From: Rhizobium metallidurans
Lineage (GTDB): Bacteria; Pseudomonadota; Alphaproteobacteria; Rhizobiales; Rhizobiaceae
Reading direction: 5' to 3'
DNA: 64,000 nucleotides
Assembly (NCBI RefSeq): GCF_014196505.1
Contig: NZ_JACIDW010000001.1
Location: forward strand, 124,001-188,000
Shown here one piece after another: positions 55,238 through 64,000 of the stretch. The notes beneath the pieces are model-generated. The model was not told the origin of the DNA and searched no databases. It saw nothing but the letters and a program-made list of their open reading frames with translations. The first letter of the stretch is position 1. Each line of letters opens with the position of its first letter. Made by a program: the position numbers and the translations under genes.

Positions 55238-56115
55238 TGCCGGGCCAATCGCGGCTGACCGCCAAATACTGGACAAAACGCTGGCGCAAGGCGCGCAACG
55301 CGATCGCGCGCAGGCTGCTTAACACGCGCACCGGCCGCCGGATTTTGATCGAAAGCATCGGGCCGCGTGTCGTCTCCATGACGGTCGATGCCGGCGATCA
55401 CCTGATGACCTTTTCTCCCGCCGACTACATCGGCCGCAAGGTGTTTCGCAAAGGTCATTTCGAGCGCGATCACGTCGACCGGTTGCTGACGATCCTGCGC
55501 CAACGCGGCCTGTTGCGAGGCGACAAACATCTGCTCGAGATCGGCGGCAATATCGGCACGCAGACGGTGTATTTCGCGCTCAGCGGCGCCTATCGGCACA
55601 TCGTCACCATCGAACCCGACCCACGCAACTTTCCGCTGCTGCAGCTCAACCTGCGGCAAAATCGGCTCGACGACAAAGTGACTGCTGTGAATTGCGCCGC
55701 CGGTGACATGTCGGGCGAGATCGACTTCTTCATGAATGCCAATAATCACGGCAAGAGCAGCGCGATCCGACAGAGCCCGAGCGACACGAAAATCAGCGTC
55801 CCGGTTCGGCCAGTGACGGAGATATTGGCCGACCTTTCGATCGAGCCCGCCGCGATCGGCCTGATCTGGATGGATATCGAAGGATACGAGCCGGTCGCCT
55901 GCCGGTCCATGGTTCCGCTCCTGTCGCGCCGTGTGCCGCTCTACATGGAGTTCACGCCAAGCTTCTACGGCCCGGAGCGGACAAACGAGTTCATCGCCAC
56001 GCTTGCCGGCTTCTACGATCGCTGCCTTGTCTTCTTCGAAGATGGAGAGAAGGAAATGGCCGTGAAGGAGCTGCCCGGCGACATCGACCAATACGACGTG
56101 CTGTTCCTGCCCTGA
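55237..56115 (+). CDS. FkbM-family methyltransferase
   Basis: This 292-residue protein has the SAM-binding motif HLLEIGGNIGTQTVYFAL and the acidic motif VTIEPDPRNFPLL. A basic N-terminal region (RWRKARNAIARRLLN) precedes it. Its ATG overlaps the cyaC stop, so the two are coupled. FkbM enzymes O-methylate sugars or polyketides. The coupling to a cyclase is unexpected and may only reflect shared transcription. It converges on the small methyltransferase gene with no gap. Confidence 0.88.
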   Translation: MPGQSRLTAKYWTKRWRKARNAIARRLLNTRTGRRILIESIGPRVVSMTVDAGDHLMTFSPADYIGRKVFRKGHFERDHVDRLLTILRQRGLLRGDKHLLEIGGNIGTQTVYFALSGAYRHIVTIEPDPRNFPLLQLNLRQNRLDDKVTAVNCAAGDMSGEIDFFMNANNHGKSSAIRQSPSDTKISVPVRPVTEILADLSIEPAAIGLIWMDIEGYEPVACRSMVPLLSRRVPLYMEFTPSFYGPERTNEFIATLAGFYDRCLVFFEDGEKEMAVKELPGDIDQYDVLFLP

Positions 56116-56595
56116 TCAGCGCCGACGGTAAAGGTAGTAGCGGCCTTCCTTGATGCCTGGTGGAAGCGGCAGCGGCTCGAGCTCGGGCCGTTCAATGGGC
56201 AGACCACTGACAGCGATGCCGCCCGTTGCCAGAACGCCGACCATCAGTTGCGGCAGCCACGTCAGCGTCACCGCATCGATCTCGTCGTGCCCCGTGCCGA
56301 TATCGGCATGCGCGAGAGCAGCACCGATACCGACGAACGCCTGGCCAGATTCGCGGATCTCGCCTGTCACCATGTTCTCGGCAGGCGGCGTCGAGGAGGA
56401 ATAGGAGCGCACATCGCGGTCGAAGGCGATGATGCGGCGATCGGGAAAATGCTCGCGCAGATGATCGTAGGTGCGGCCGTTCCCAAGCCCGAATTCCAGC
56501 ACTGGGCCCTCGATTGGCTGAACCATATCGACGATGGAGTTCAGAATATCACGCTGGGCCGTCAAACGGCGAATGAAGCTGTCGAGGCGGCTCAT
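56116..56595 (-). CDS. Small SAM-dependent methyltransferase-like protein
   Basis: This 159-residue protein has a SAM-type motif, VLEFGLGNGRTYDHLRE, and the next acidic element, IIAFDRDVRSY. It is shorter than usual methyltransferases (about 200 or more), so it may be a minimal or degenerate form. The end (PPGIKEGRYYLYRRR) is basic. It stands between two plus-strand genes. The substrate is unknown. Confidence 0.75.
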   Translation of the reverse strand: MSRLDSFIRRLTAQRDILNSIVDMVQPIEGPVLEFGLGNGRTYDHLREHFPDRRIIAFDRDVRSYSSSTPPAENMVTGEIRESGQAFVGIGAALAHADIGTGHDEIDAVTLTWLPQLMVGVLATGGIAVSGLPIERPELEPLPLPPGIKEGRYYLYRRR

Positions 56596-56871
56596 CTGCG
56601 ACTATGTCCGTTCGTAAGTCTTGAAAGCGGATGTCGGGACATCGCGTTCGTGGGAAGAAAGGATGGATGCAAGCCCGCGTTGCAGGCATATGCGCTGGCG
56701 ACAGAGCTAGCGGCAAAGGTTCAAGCGCGCAAGCAGGCACGCGCCGGCACGCGGCAAACTCACATGAAGGTTATCGTCTTGCCGGCCGCATGTCGAATTG
56801 GAATCGGGCAAGATCGGCCCGAGCCGAAAATGGCATTGCCGCAGATCGGGCTGTCTGTTCTAAGTTCTGGT

Positions 56872-58047
56872 ATGAACGACATTTCGAACGACAGCTTCTT
56901 CGCCGGCGTGCCGGTCTTCGATCAGTTCGAGGGCGTCACCGATACAAACAACTATCGGCGCCTGCCCGATGATTGGGTGCTGGCGGTCGCCGATATCGTC
57001 GGCTCGACGCAAGCGATCATGGATGGGCGCTACAAGGACGTGAACATGGCGGGCGCGAGCGTCATCTCCGCTGTGCTGAATGCGCTTGGGAAGGGCGACT
57101 ATCCCTTTGTTTTCGGCGGCGACGGCGCGATCGTCGCCCTGCCCGGCTCGATGGAAGCGGCTGCGCGTGACGCGCTTGCCGCGGCTCAGCGATGGGCCGA
57201 GGAAGATCTGCAGCTGACGTTGCGCATTGCCCTGGTGCCGATCAGCGACATCCGGCGCGAGGGACTGGACGTGCGCGTCGCGCGTTATTCGGCGAGCCCG
57301 TTCGTCAGCTACGCGATGTTCGCGGGCGGCGGAGGCAGCTGGGCAGAGAAGCAGATGAAGGAGGGCAACTATGCCATCGAACCGGCGCCAGCAGGCGCGC
57401 GCCCGGATCTGACCGGGCTTTCCTGCCGCTGGAACCCGATCGAATCCAGCAACGGCGAGATCGCTTCGATCATCGCGGTGCCGGGCGAGCGTGGCGTGAC
57501 GCCGGAATTCCGAAAGCTGGTCAGCGACGTGGTCGCCATCTCCACCGAGCAGAGCCGCGATGCGCATCCGGTGCCAGCCGACGGGCCGGCGCTTGGCTTC
57601 TCGCTGAAAGGTATCAACCGGGAGGTCCGCGCGACGGCGCCGCACGCGGGGCGGCTGCGGCAGCGTATCATCATCATGCTGCAGATCGCGCTCACCGTTG
57701 TCCTGCACAAGCTGAACCTGAAATTCGGAAGCTTCGATGCCCGGCTCTACAAGCGCGATGTCGCCGGCAACTCCGATTTTCGCAAGTTCGACGACGGCCT
57801 GAAGATGACGCTCGACATCGACGCACATCGTCTCGGCCTCATCCGCGCGCTGCTGGAGAAGGCGCAGGGCGACGGCATCGCGCGCTATGGGCTTCACAGC
57901 CAGACATCGGCGCTCATGACCTGCTTCGTGCCGACGCCGCTTTCGCGCGATCATATGCATTTCATCGATGGAGCAAGCGGCGGCTACGCGGTCGCCGCCA
58001 GCCAGATCACCGGCAAGACGCTGTCGATCGACGAGGTCACGCCTTGA
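56872..58047 (+). CDS. DUF3095 family protein with class III cyclase-like motifs
   Basis: This protein of 391 residues starts at the ATG at 56872; earlier in-frame codons run through the methyltransferase-like gene and a region without a ribosome site. Residues 35-130 resemble a cyclase core: LAVADIVGSTQAI (Asp41), FGGDGAIVALP (Asp84) and LRIALVPISD. The Lys that selects adenine in cyclases is Val80. A nearly complete metal site with a changed base site suggests a divergent cyclase or a nucleotide-binding relic. The rest is a soluble DUF3095 region with no known function. Confidence 0.82.
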   Translation: MNDISNDSFFAGVPVFDQFEGVTDTNNYRRLPDDWVLAVADIVGSTQAIMDGRYKDVNMAGASVISAVLNALGKGDYPFVFGGDGAIVALPGSMEAAARDALAAAQRWAEEDLQLTLRIALVPISDIRREGLDVRVARYSASPFVSYAMFAGGGGSWAEKQMKEGNYAIEPAPAGARPDLTGLSCRWNPIESSNGEIASIIAVPGERGVTPEFRKLVSDVVAISTEQSRDAHPVPADGPALGFSLKGINREVRATAPHAGRLRQRIIIMLQIALTVVLHKLNLKFGSFDARLYKRDVAGNSDFRKFDDGLKMTLDIDAHRLGLIRALLEKAQGDGIARYGLHSQTSALMTCFVPTPLSRDHMHFIDGASGGYAVAASQITGKTLSIDEVTP

Positions 58048-59377
58048 CGATCGTATCGGCGGCGATCCCGAGCCGCGCGAACACGTTGCGCGTGTCGACA
58101 ATCAGCGCGCCGCTTTCGGCAAGACTCTTGTAATCGACGCCATCGTGATCCGTTGCGATCAGGATCGCGTCATAGCCTGCCAGCACCTCGTCGGTAAGCG
58201 CCACGGAGCGACGCCCCTTCAGAGCCTGATACTCCCGCGTGGATGGAATTTCGGGCACATGCGGATCGTGATAATCCGCCCGGCCACCACGCTCCTCGAT
58301 CACCTCGATCAGCCGCAACGACGGACTTTCGCGAATATCCGCCACGTTTTTCTTATAAGCGAGGCCGATCATGAGAACGCGCGAGCGGCTAAGCGCCTTG
58401 CCGACACGAATATCCAGCGCTTCCGCAAGCTTGCCGACCACATAACGCGGCATCGCCGAGTTGATCTCGCCGGCGAGTTCGATGAAGCGCGTCGGCAACT
58501 CGTATTCCCGCGACTTCCAGGTGAGATAGAAGGGATCGATCGGGATGCAGTGACCACCCAGCCCCGGACCCGGATAGAACGGCATGTAGCCGAACGGCTT
58601 GGTCTTTGCCGCATCGATCACTTCCCAGACGTCGATGCCCATGGCCGCGTAGACCGTCTTCAACTCGTTGACGAGCGCGATGTTGACCGACCGGAAGATG
58701 TTTTCCGTCAGCTTGACCGCTTCGGCGGTGGCATTCGACGACACTGGAACCACGGTCTTCACGGCGGCGCCATAGAAGGCCGACATCAGCGACAGGGCCT
58801 CCGCGCCGTCGCCGGCGACAACCTTGGGGATCGTGGCCGTGTTGAAATGCTGGTTGCCGGGATCTTCACGCTCCGGCGAGAAACCGACGAAGAAGTCCGT
58901 TCCGGATTTCAGGCCGGTCTTCTCGAGGATCACCTTCACCACATCGTCGGTGGTCCCTGGATATGTCGTCGATTCCAGCACGACGAGCTGGCCCTTGCGA
59001 AGATGCTCGGCGATCGTGCGCGAAGTCGCCTCAACGAAGGACAAGTCGGGATCGCGGTGCTTGGTCAATGGCGTCGGCACGCAGATGACGATGACATCGC
59101 AATCGGCAAGGCCGGAAAACTCGGTCGTCGCGGCAAACCGTCCGGCATCGATCTCGATTTGCAGATCGGCGCTGTTGACCGCGTCGATATAGGAGCGGCG
59201 CGCATCGATGGCGACGATCTTCTTCGGATCGACATCGAACCCGGTGACGGGGAAGCCACTGCGGGCAATCGCCATGGCAAGCGGCAAGCCGACATAGCCA
59301 AGGCCGATGATACCGGCGCGCGCCGTGCGGGTCTCGATCTTGTTTGAAAGAGCGTCGAATACAGAGGTGCTTTGCAA
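58037..59377 (-). CDS. Nucleotide sugar dehydrogenase (UDP-N-acetylglucosamine 6-dehydrogenase type)
   Basis: This 446-residue protein has the NAD site AGIIGLGYVGLPLAMAIA, the catalytic Cys in GPGLGGHCIPIDPFYL, the Lys in TENIFRSVNIALVNEL and the terminal domain LMIGLAYKKNVADIRESPS. The spacing resembles WbpA/TviB-type enzymes rather than UDP-glucose dehydrogenase. It oxidises a UDP-HexNAc to the uronic acid, for surface polysaccharide. Its end overlaps the end of the DUF3095 gene by 11 bases (convergent). The glycosyltransferase and deacetylase lie 5 kb away. Confidence 0.9.
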   Translation of the reverse strand: MQSTSVFDALSNKIETRTARAGIIGLGYVGLPLAMAIARSGFPVTGFDVDPKKIVAIDARRSYIDAVNSADLQIEIDAGRFAATTEFSGLADCDVIVICVPTPLTKHRDPDLSFVEATSRTIAEHLRKGQLVVLESTTYPGTTDDVVKVILEKTGLKSGTDFFVGFSPEREDPGNQHFNTATIPKVVAGDGAEALSLMSAFYGAAVKTVVPVSSNATAEAVKLTENIFRSVNIALVNELKTVYAAMGIDVWEVIDAAKTKPFGYMPFYPGPGLGGHCIPIDPFYLTWKSREYELPTRFIELAGEINSAMPRYVVGKLAEALDIRVGKALSRSRVLMIGLAYKKNVADIRESPSLRLIEVIEERGGRADYHDPHVPEIPSTREYQALKGRRSVALTDEVLAGYDAILIATDHDGVDYKSLAESGALIVDTRNVFARLGIAADTIVKA

Positions 59378-59771
59378 AGCGGGTCTCGCCTAAAACAGAA
59401 AGGATCTCTGATCTAGTGTAAGAGCGCGGCGAATTAAACCCGCCAAAAGCCATATTGGACAACTGACGAGAACGTGACCGCGAGATGCGCCTCCGACAGC
59501 CGCTCATACCGGTGTTGTGAAAATATCTCGCCGCTTGCCGGGCGTTTGACCGACAAGCGGAATTTCGAGACGCCGAGGGCAAGCTGTGCGACGTGCCGCG
59601 ACCGCGGATAGCTTCATGCGATAACAACCCCGGGCCGACGGCCTGGGCTTGGCCGAATAAAATGCAGAAATGTCCCCAATTTCAATGTGTTCGTCATCAA
59701 CTGGACACCCTGATTGCCGTACGCTAGTGTCGTCGTAAAGGGAACGAAGAAAACTGGGGAATTTCATTGGT
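59378..59771. other. Divergent intergenic region before the ABC importer
   Basis: This 394-base region has no gene. A hairpin of about 8 base pairs (CCCGGGCC / GGCCTGGG near 59626-59645) is present without a T-run. The candidate promoter at 59702 is listed separately. Confidence 0.35.
59702..59730 (+). promoter_or_regulatory. Candidate promoter of the dipeptide/oligosaccharide-type ABC operon
   Basis: TGGACA (59702-59707) and TAGTGT (59725-59730) are separated by 17 bases. The predicted start near 59737 leaves a leader of about 35 bases. Confidence 0.4.
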
Positions 59772-61667
59772 ATGGCGTCCGCGTCCGATCTGCTGCGCAT
59801 TGAAAATCTTGATATCTCCTTCTCGGTTTTCGGCGACAAGCTGCGTGTCGTAAAGAACGCGAATTTGCGCATTTTGCCCGGCAAGGTGACGGCGCTGGTT
59901 GGCGAGTCCGGTTCGGGCAAATCGGTCATCAGCCAGAGCATCATGGGTATCCTGCCAAACTCGGCTCAGGCATCGGGAAGCATTGTCTTCACCGACCCTC
60001 TGGATGGCAAGGCCACCGATATCCTGCAATATTCGCGCGACAGCGAGGAGATGCGGGATTTGCGCGGCCGACGGATGGCGACGATTTTTCAGGAGCCGAT
60101 GACGTCGCTGTCGCCGCTGCACACCGTGGGCAACCAGATCAGCGAATCGCTGCTGATCCATACGGAGGCGACGAAAAAGGAAGCGCGGCAGAAGACGGAG
60201 GAGATGCTCGGCCTCGTCGGTTTCGCCAATCCGAAGCGGACATTCGACATGTACCCCTTCGAACTGTCGGGCGGCATGCGCCAACGCGCCATGATCGCCA
60301 TGGCGCTGATCTGCAAACCTGCCCTTTTGATCGCCGACGAGCCGACGACGGCGCTCGACGTGACGATCCAGGCGCAGATACTCGAACTTCTGCGGGATCT
60401 GCAGCACAAGCTCGGCATGGCGATGCTGCTGATCACCCACGATCTCGGCGTCGTCGCCAACATGGCCGACGAAGTGGTGGTGATCTACCACGGCGAGATC
60501 ATGGAGGCCGGACCGGTGGAATCGATCTTCCGCAATCCGCAGCACGCCTATCTGAAGGGCCTGATGGCCGCCGTTCCGCACTTCGATATGCGCGAAGGCG
60601 AGCGGCTGAAGGCGTTGCGCGACGTGCCCGTCAACCTCGAATCCCTCGTCGGCAAGAAGAGAAAGGTCGAGATCGAGGGGCCGGACGTCCTGCTATCGGT
60701 GAAAAATCTCACCAAGACTTTCAAGACGCGCAACCGCGGCCTGTTCGGCATGCGCGATCACGCGGGCGTTCGAGCGGTCGACGATGTCAGCTTCGATATC
60801 CGCCGTGGCGAGTGTCTCGGACTGGTGGGCGAATCCGGCTGCGGCAAGACGACCGTCAGCAAGATCCTTATGCGGGCGATGGCGCCGGACAGCGGCTCGG
60901 TGATCTTCAACGATGGCAAGGATGTCGTCGATGTCCTGTCGGTGACCGGCGACGACCTTCAGCAATTGCGCACCAATATCCAGATGGTCTTCCAGGACCC
61001 TGTGTCGTCGTTGTCGCCGCGTATGACCGTGCGCAACATCCTCAGCGAGCCGCTCGAGATCCATGATCGTGGCGACGGCGCCGAACGCAATCGCAAGGTC
61101 GAGGCGCTAATGGGCGCGATCGGGCTCGATAAGCGCTATCTCAACCGCTATCCGCACAGCTTTTCCGGTGGCCAGCGCCAGCGCATCGGCATCGCCCGCG
61201 CGCTGGCGCTCGGGCCAAAACTCATCATTCTTGATGAACCCGTCTCCGCACTCGACGTTTCGGTGCAGGCGCAGATCCTCAACCTCCTGAAGGATCTCCA
61301 GAAGGAACTCGGGCTGACCTATCTGTTCATTTCGCACAATCTGGCCGTGGTCGATTACATGGCCGATCGCATCGCGGTCATGTGCAAGGGACGTATCGTC
61401 GAGATCGCCCCGCGTGAAATCATCCTGCGCGATCCCGTTCACCCCTATACGAAATCGCTCCTGGCAGCCGTGCCGTTCCCCGATCTCGACCGGCCGCTCG
61501 ACTTCGAAGCCCTTCGCAAAAACGGCGCGGCGGACAAGCAGAACTGGGGCGTGACCTTTACCGCCGAGCACGACGACGCATCGGAACTCGCCTATGCCGA
61601 CCTCGGCAACGGGCATTTCGTGCGTGCGCGCAAAGGCGCCGACGTGAAGGAGTTGCGCGCATGGTAA
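59772..61667 (+). CDS. ABC transporter ATP-binding protein, fused DppD-DppF type
   Basis: This 631-residue protein contains two complete ABC domains. The first has Walker [10 protein letters not shown], signature [15 protein letters not shown] and Walker [14 protein letters not shown]. The second has [24 protein letters not shown] and [13 protein letters not shown]. Each is followed by an oligopeptide-type extension ([12 protein letters not shown]). It powers uptake of peptides or oligosaccharides. Its last bases overlap the binding-protein start by 7 bases. The order ATPase, binding protein, permease is the reverse of the usual. Confidence 0.94.
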   Translation: MASASDLLRIENLDISFSVFGDKLRVVKNANLRILPGKVTALVGESGSGKSVISQSIMGILPNSAQASGSIVFTDPLDGKATDILQYSRDSEEMRDLRGRRMATIFQEPMTSLSPLHTVGNQISESLLIHTEATKKEARQKTEEMLGLVGFANPKRTFDMYPFELSGGMRQRAMIAMALICKPALLIADEPTTALDVTIQAQILELLRDLQHKLGMAMLLITHDLGVVANMADEVVVIYHGEIMEAGPVESIFRNPQHAYLKGLMAAVPHFDMREGERLKALRDVPVNLESLVGKKRKVEIEGPDVLLSVKNLTKTFKTRNRGLFGMRDHAGVRAVDDVSFDIRRGECLGLVGESGCGKTTVSKILMRAMAPDSGSVIFNDGKDVVDVLSVTGDDLQQLRTNIQMVFQDPVSSLSPRMTVRNILSEPLEIHDRGDGAERNRKVEALMGAIGLDKRYLNRYPHSFSGGQRQRIGIARALALGPKLIILDEPVSALDVSVQAQILNLLKDLQKELGLTYLFISHNLAVVDYMADRIAVMCKGRIVEIAPREIILRDPVHPYTKSLLAAVPFPDLDRPLDFEALRKNGAADKQNWGVTFTAEHDDASELAYADLGNGHFVRARKGADVKELRAW

Positions 61668-63571
61668 CGCGTCGTGGTTTCATCGGGGGACTGGTCGGAG
61701 CGACCATTGCCCCCTCATTGGCAAAGGCGGTGGGCGACCGCGATATCGAACCCGAATTCCTGCGTGACTGGCTGCGGGCGGGCCGCATTCCGCCGATGGT
61801 GGAACGCCTGCCGACCCATCCACGCATCATCAACATGAAGAAAGCCGGGCTGCAGCCCGGCGTCTACGGCGGCACCGTGCGCACCATTATCGGCAGCGCG
61901 AAGGACATCCGCTACATGACGGTCTACGGTTATTCGAGGCTCGTCGGCTATGATGAAAAGCTGCAGATCCAGCCCGACATCCTCATGGGCTTCACCTCGG
62001 AAAACGACGCCGTCTTCACCTTCTATCTGCGGGAAGGGCATCGCTGGTCCGATGGATCGCCGTTCACCGCCGACGATTTCCGCTACTGGTGGGAAGACGT
62101 CATCCTCAACAAGGAGCTGACGCCGGGCGGCGGCGCGCTGGAACTTCGTCCTCACGGGAATCTGCCGCGGTTCGAGATGCTCGATCCCCTGACCGTGCGC
62201 TACACCTGGGAACGACCGAACCCGAATTTCATGCCGGCGCTCGCCGGGCCGCTGCCGCTGGTCATCTACGGTCCAGGCCACTATCTGAAGCAGTTCCACA
62301 AGAAGTATCAGGACGACTTTCGTCTCTCCGCGTTGATGAAGGAGAACCGGGTCAAGAAGTGGGTCGATCTGCACATCAAGATGTCGCGCGCCTCGCGACC
62401 CGAAAACCCCAGCCTTCCATCGCTCGACCCATGGGTCAACACGACAGCGCCGCCTGCGGAGCAGTTCGTCTTCGTGCGCAATCCGTACTTCCATCGGATC
62501 GACGAGAACGGCGTGCAACTGCCCTATATCGACCGGTTCATCATGAACGTCAGCTCGTCCTCGATCATCGCCGCCAAGGCTGGCGCGGGCGAATCCGACC
62601 TGCAGGCGACTGGTGTCGACTTCACCGATTACACGTACCTGAAGGACGCCGAGAAGCGCTTCCCGGTAAAGGTCAATCTCTGGAAGCAGATACGCGGCTC
62701 GCGCGTGGCCTTGCTGCCGAACCTGAACTGCGCCGACGATGTGTGGCGCAAGCTGTTCCGGGAGACGCGCTTCCGGCGCGCGCTTTCGCTCGCCGTCAAC
62801 AGGCACGAGATCAACATGGTGGCGTTCTATGGCCTCGGCAAGCCAAGCGCCGACACGGTGTTGCCAGATAGTCCGCTGTTCAAGCAGGAATATGCCGACG
62901 CCTACATCGCCTATGATCCCGACGAGGCCAACCGGTTGCTCGACGAACTGGGACTGACCGAGCGCGACAGCGAAGACATCCGCCTGTTGCCGGATGGACG
63001 CCGCGCCGAAATCACGGTGGAAACCGCGGGCGAGAGCAATCTGGACACCGACGTGCTCGAACTCGTGCGCGATCACTGGCGCCAGGTTGGCCTTGCGCTC
63101 TATACTCGCACCTCGCAACGCGACATCTTCCAGAACCGCGCGATGAGCGGCCGCATCATGATGTCGATCTGGTTCGGCATCGACAACGGGGTGGCGACCG
63201 CCGACATGTCGCCCAGCCAGTTGGCACCGACCATGGATGACCAGCTGCAATGGCCTCTCTGGGGCATGTACCATCTGTCCGCCGGACAGAGCGGGACCGC
63301 GCCCGACCTGCCGGAAGCCGAGCAGCTTGTGGCCCTGCTCAGCCATTGGGGCGCGACCTCGCGCTTCGAGGAACGGCAAGCGATCTGGCACCAGATGCTG
63401 TCGCTCTACACGCAGCAGGTCTTTTCGATCGGGCTGATCAACAGCACGCTGCAGCCCGTTTTGAAGTCGGCGAAACTGCAAAACGTGCCGGAGCAGGGCC
63501 TCTACGGCTTCGACCCGACATCCTATCTCGGCATCTACATGCCCGACACCTTCTGGTTCAAGGAGGCCTGA
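61661..63571 (+). CDS. ABC transporter substrate-binding protein (family 5, large form)
   Basis: This 636-residue periplasmic binding protein has a Tat-type leader, [23 protein letters not shown]_bac_5 motifs are visible: TFYLREGHRWSDGSPFTADDF near residue 125 and FRRALSLAVNRHEINMVAF near residue 370. It is larger than DppA (about 530 residues). Together with the odd operon order this suggests a subgroup for oligosaccharides or other bulky solutes rather than dipeptides. Confidence 0.92.
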   Translation: MVTRRGFIGGLVGATIAPSLAKAVGDRDIEPEFLRDWLRAGRIPPMVERLPTHPRIINMKKAGLQPGVYGGTVRTIIGSAKDIRYMTVYGYSRLVGYDEKLQIQPDILMGFTSENDAVFTFYLREGHRWSDGSPFTADDFRYWWEDVILNKELTPGGGALELRPHGNLPRFEMLDPLTVRYTWERPNPNFMPALAGPLPLVIYGPGHYLKQFHKKYQDDFRLSALMKENRVKKWVDLHIKMSRASRPENPSLPSLDPWVNTTAPPAEQFVFVRNPYFHRIDENGVQLPYIDRFIMNVSSSSIIAAKAGAGESDLQATGVDFTDYTYLKDAEKRFPVKVNLWKQIRGSRVALLPNLNCADDVWRKLFRETRFRRALSLAVNRHEINMVAFYGLGKPSADTVLPDSPLFKQEYADAYIAYDPDEANRLLDELGLTERDSEDIRLLPDGRRAEITVETAGESNLDTDVLELVRDHWRQVGLALYTRTSQRDIFQNRAMSGRIMMSIWFGIDNGVATADMSPSQLAPTMDDQLQWPLWGMYHLSAGQSGTAPDLPEAEQLVALLSHWGATSRFEERQAIWHQMLSLYTQQVFSIGLINSTLQPVLKSAKLQNVPEQGLYGFDPTSYLGIYMPDTFWFKEA

Positions 63572-63574
63572 GCG

Positions 63575-64000
63575 ATGCTGAGATACATTCTCTGGCGCAT
63601 CGCCGCCATGGTGCCCACGCTGTTCGTGATCTCGGCGCTGGTCTTCACCATTATCGAACTGCCACCCGGCGACTTCTTCGAAAGCCAGATCGCCGAGTTG
63701 CGGGCGCAGGGGGAAAGCGCCAACCTTCAGGAGATCGAGGAACTCCGCAAACAGTACGGCTTCGACAAGCCGGCCGTGGTCCGCTATTTCTACTGGGTCG
63801 GCGGCATGCTGCAGGGCGACTTCGGCTATTCGTTCGAATACCAGCTGCCGGTCTCGGAGGTCGTGGGCGACCGGTTGTGGCTCACCATCCTGGTGTCGTT
63901 CTCAACCATTCTGCTGACATGGCTGATCGCGTTTCCGATCGGCATCTACTCCGCGACCCACCAATACAGCTGGGGCGATTACGGCCTGACGCTGTTCGGC
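63575..64000 (+). CDS. ABC transporter permease (DppB-type), N-terminal part
   Basis: The gene runs past the right edge of the window; 142 codons are visible. The ATG at 63575 follows AAGGAGG. The product begins MLRYILWRIAAMVPTLFVIS, the typical first helix of DppB permeases. Then come a periplasmic region with LRKQYGFDKPAVVRYFYW and LQGDFGYSFEYQLPV, and a second helix. It follows the binding-protein gene by 3 bases. The partner permease is expected outside the window. Confidence 0.9.
   Translation, partial: MLRYILWRIAAMVPTLFVISALVFTIIELPPGDFFESQIAELRAQGESANLQEIEELRKQYGFDKPAVVRYFYWVGGMLQGDFGYSFEYQLPVSEVVGDRLWLTILVSFSTILLTWLIAFPIGIYSATHQYSWGDYGLTLFG

Noticed and set aside
59751..59780. GGAAC before the ABC importer as an EcfG -35
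   Set aside because: There is no CGTT at 16-17 bases and the element is too close to the start codon.
61715..63481. A 588-residue open frame on the minus strand
   Set aside because: It is antisense to the large binding protein, with Arg/His/Val-rich shadow composition.
1..64000. CRISPR arrays, tRNA or rRNA genes, prophage or transposon genes
   Set aside because: I found no regularly spaced repeats, no tRNA-like cloverleaf and no mobile-element protein motifs in the window. A tRNAscan or CRISPR search would settle this.

Overview
The window is high-GC, densely coded DNA with no rRNA, tRNA, insertion sequence, phage or CRISPR. It looks chromosomal and comes from an alphaproteobacterium, most likely of the Hyphomicrobiales (rhizobia and relatives). 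The indicators are many ABC importers, EcfG-type stress promoters (GGAAC-N16-CGTT), a cuckoo/alpha-r14-type small RNA locus, and a CyaC-like membrane adenylate cyclase. This placement is inferred, not proven.

Region 1 (1-11.7 kb): the end of an NmrA-like gene, then a complete sugar catabolic locus. On the minus strand run a DeoR-family regulator, an FGGY kinase, an RbsA/RbsC/RbsB-type ABC importer and a DTE-type sugar epimerase/isomerase. On the plus strand run a class II aldolase, a second FGGY kinase and a HAD-IIA phosphatase. The divergent promoter carries an inverted repeat that is a good operator candidate. A small membrane protein, a small XRE regulator and a strong terminator follow.

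Region 2 (11.7-24.1 kb): aconitase B; an ArsR-type regulator; an inositol-phosphatase-like gene convergent with an iron/polyamine/phosphate-ester-type ABC importer operon that ends in a glycerophosphodiesterase; a lytic transglycosylase; and a GabD-type aldehyde dehydrogenase.

Region 3 (24.1-37.6 kb): a minus-strand array of four hairpins, each with CCTCCTCCC (an anti-Shine-Dalgarno sequence) in its loop. Next come an ahpC-ahpF-oxyR operon preceded by a recognisable OxyR site, an SDR that lacks its catalytic Tyr and Lys, a LysR regulator, guanine deaminase, 3-hydroxyisobutyrate dehydrogenase, glutaryl-CoA dehydrogenase, a DUF4126 / MerA-like flavoprotein / DedA cluster and a xylitol-dehydrogenase-like enzyme.

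Region 4 (37.6-53.3 kb): the sulfate importer sbp-cysTWA; an alpha/beta hydrolase whose nucleophilic serine is alanine; phospholipase D-type and endonuclease/phosphatase genes; a probable general stress cluster (DUF2934, two tiny membrane proteins, GST, SDR, glgX) with three EcfG-like promoters; a metallo-beta-lactamase-fold hydrolase; and a translationally coupled glycosyltransferase and polysaccharide deacetylase.

Region 5 (53.3-64 kb): a CyaC-like cyclase (cytochrome-b-like membrane anchor, [2Fe-2S] domain, adenylate cyclase domain) coupled to an FkbM methyltransferase; a small methyltransferase-like gene; a DUF3095 protein with degenerate class III cyclase motifs; a nucleotide-sugar dehydrogenase; and an oligopeptide/sugar-type ABC importer that runs off the right edge.
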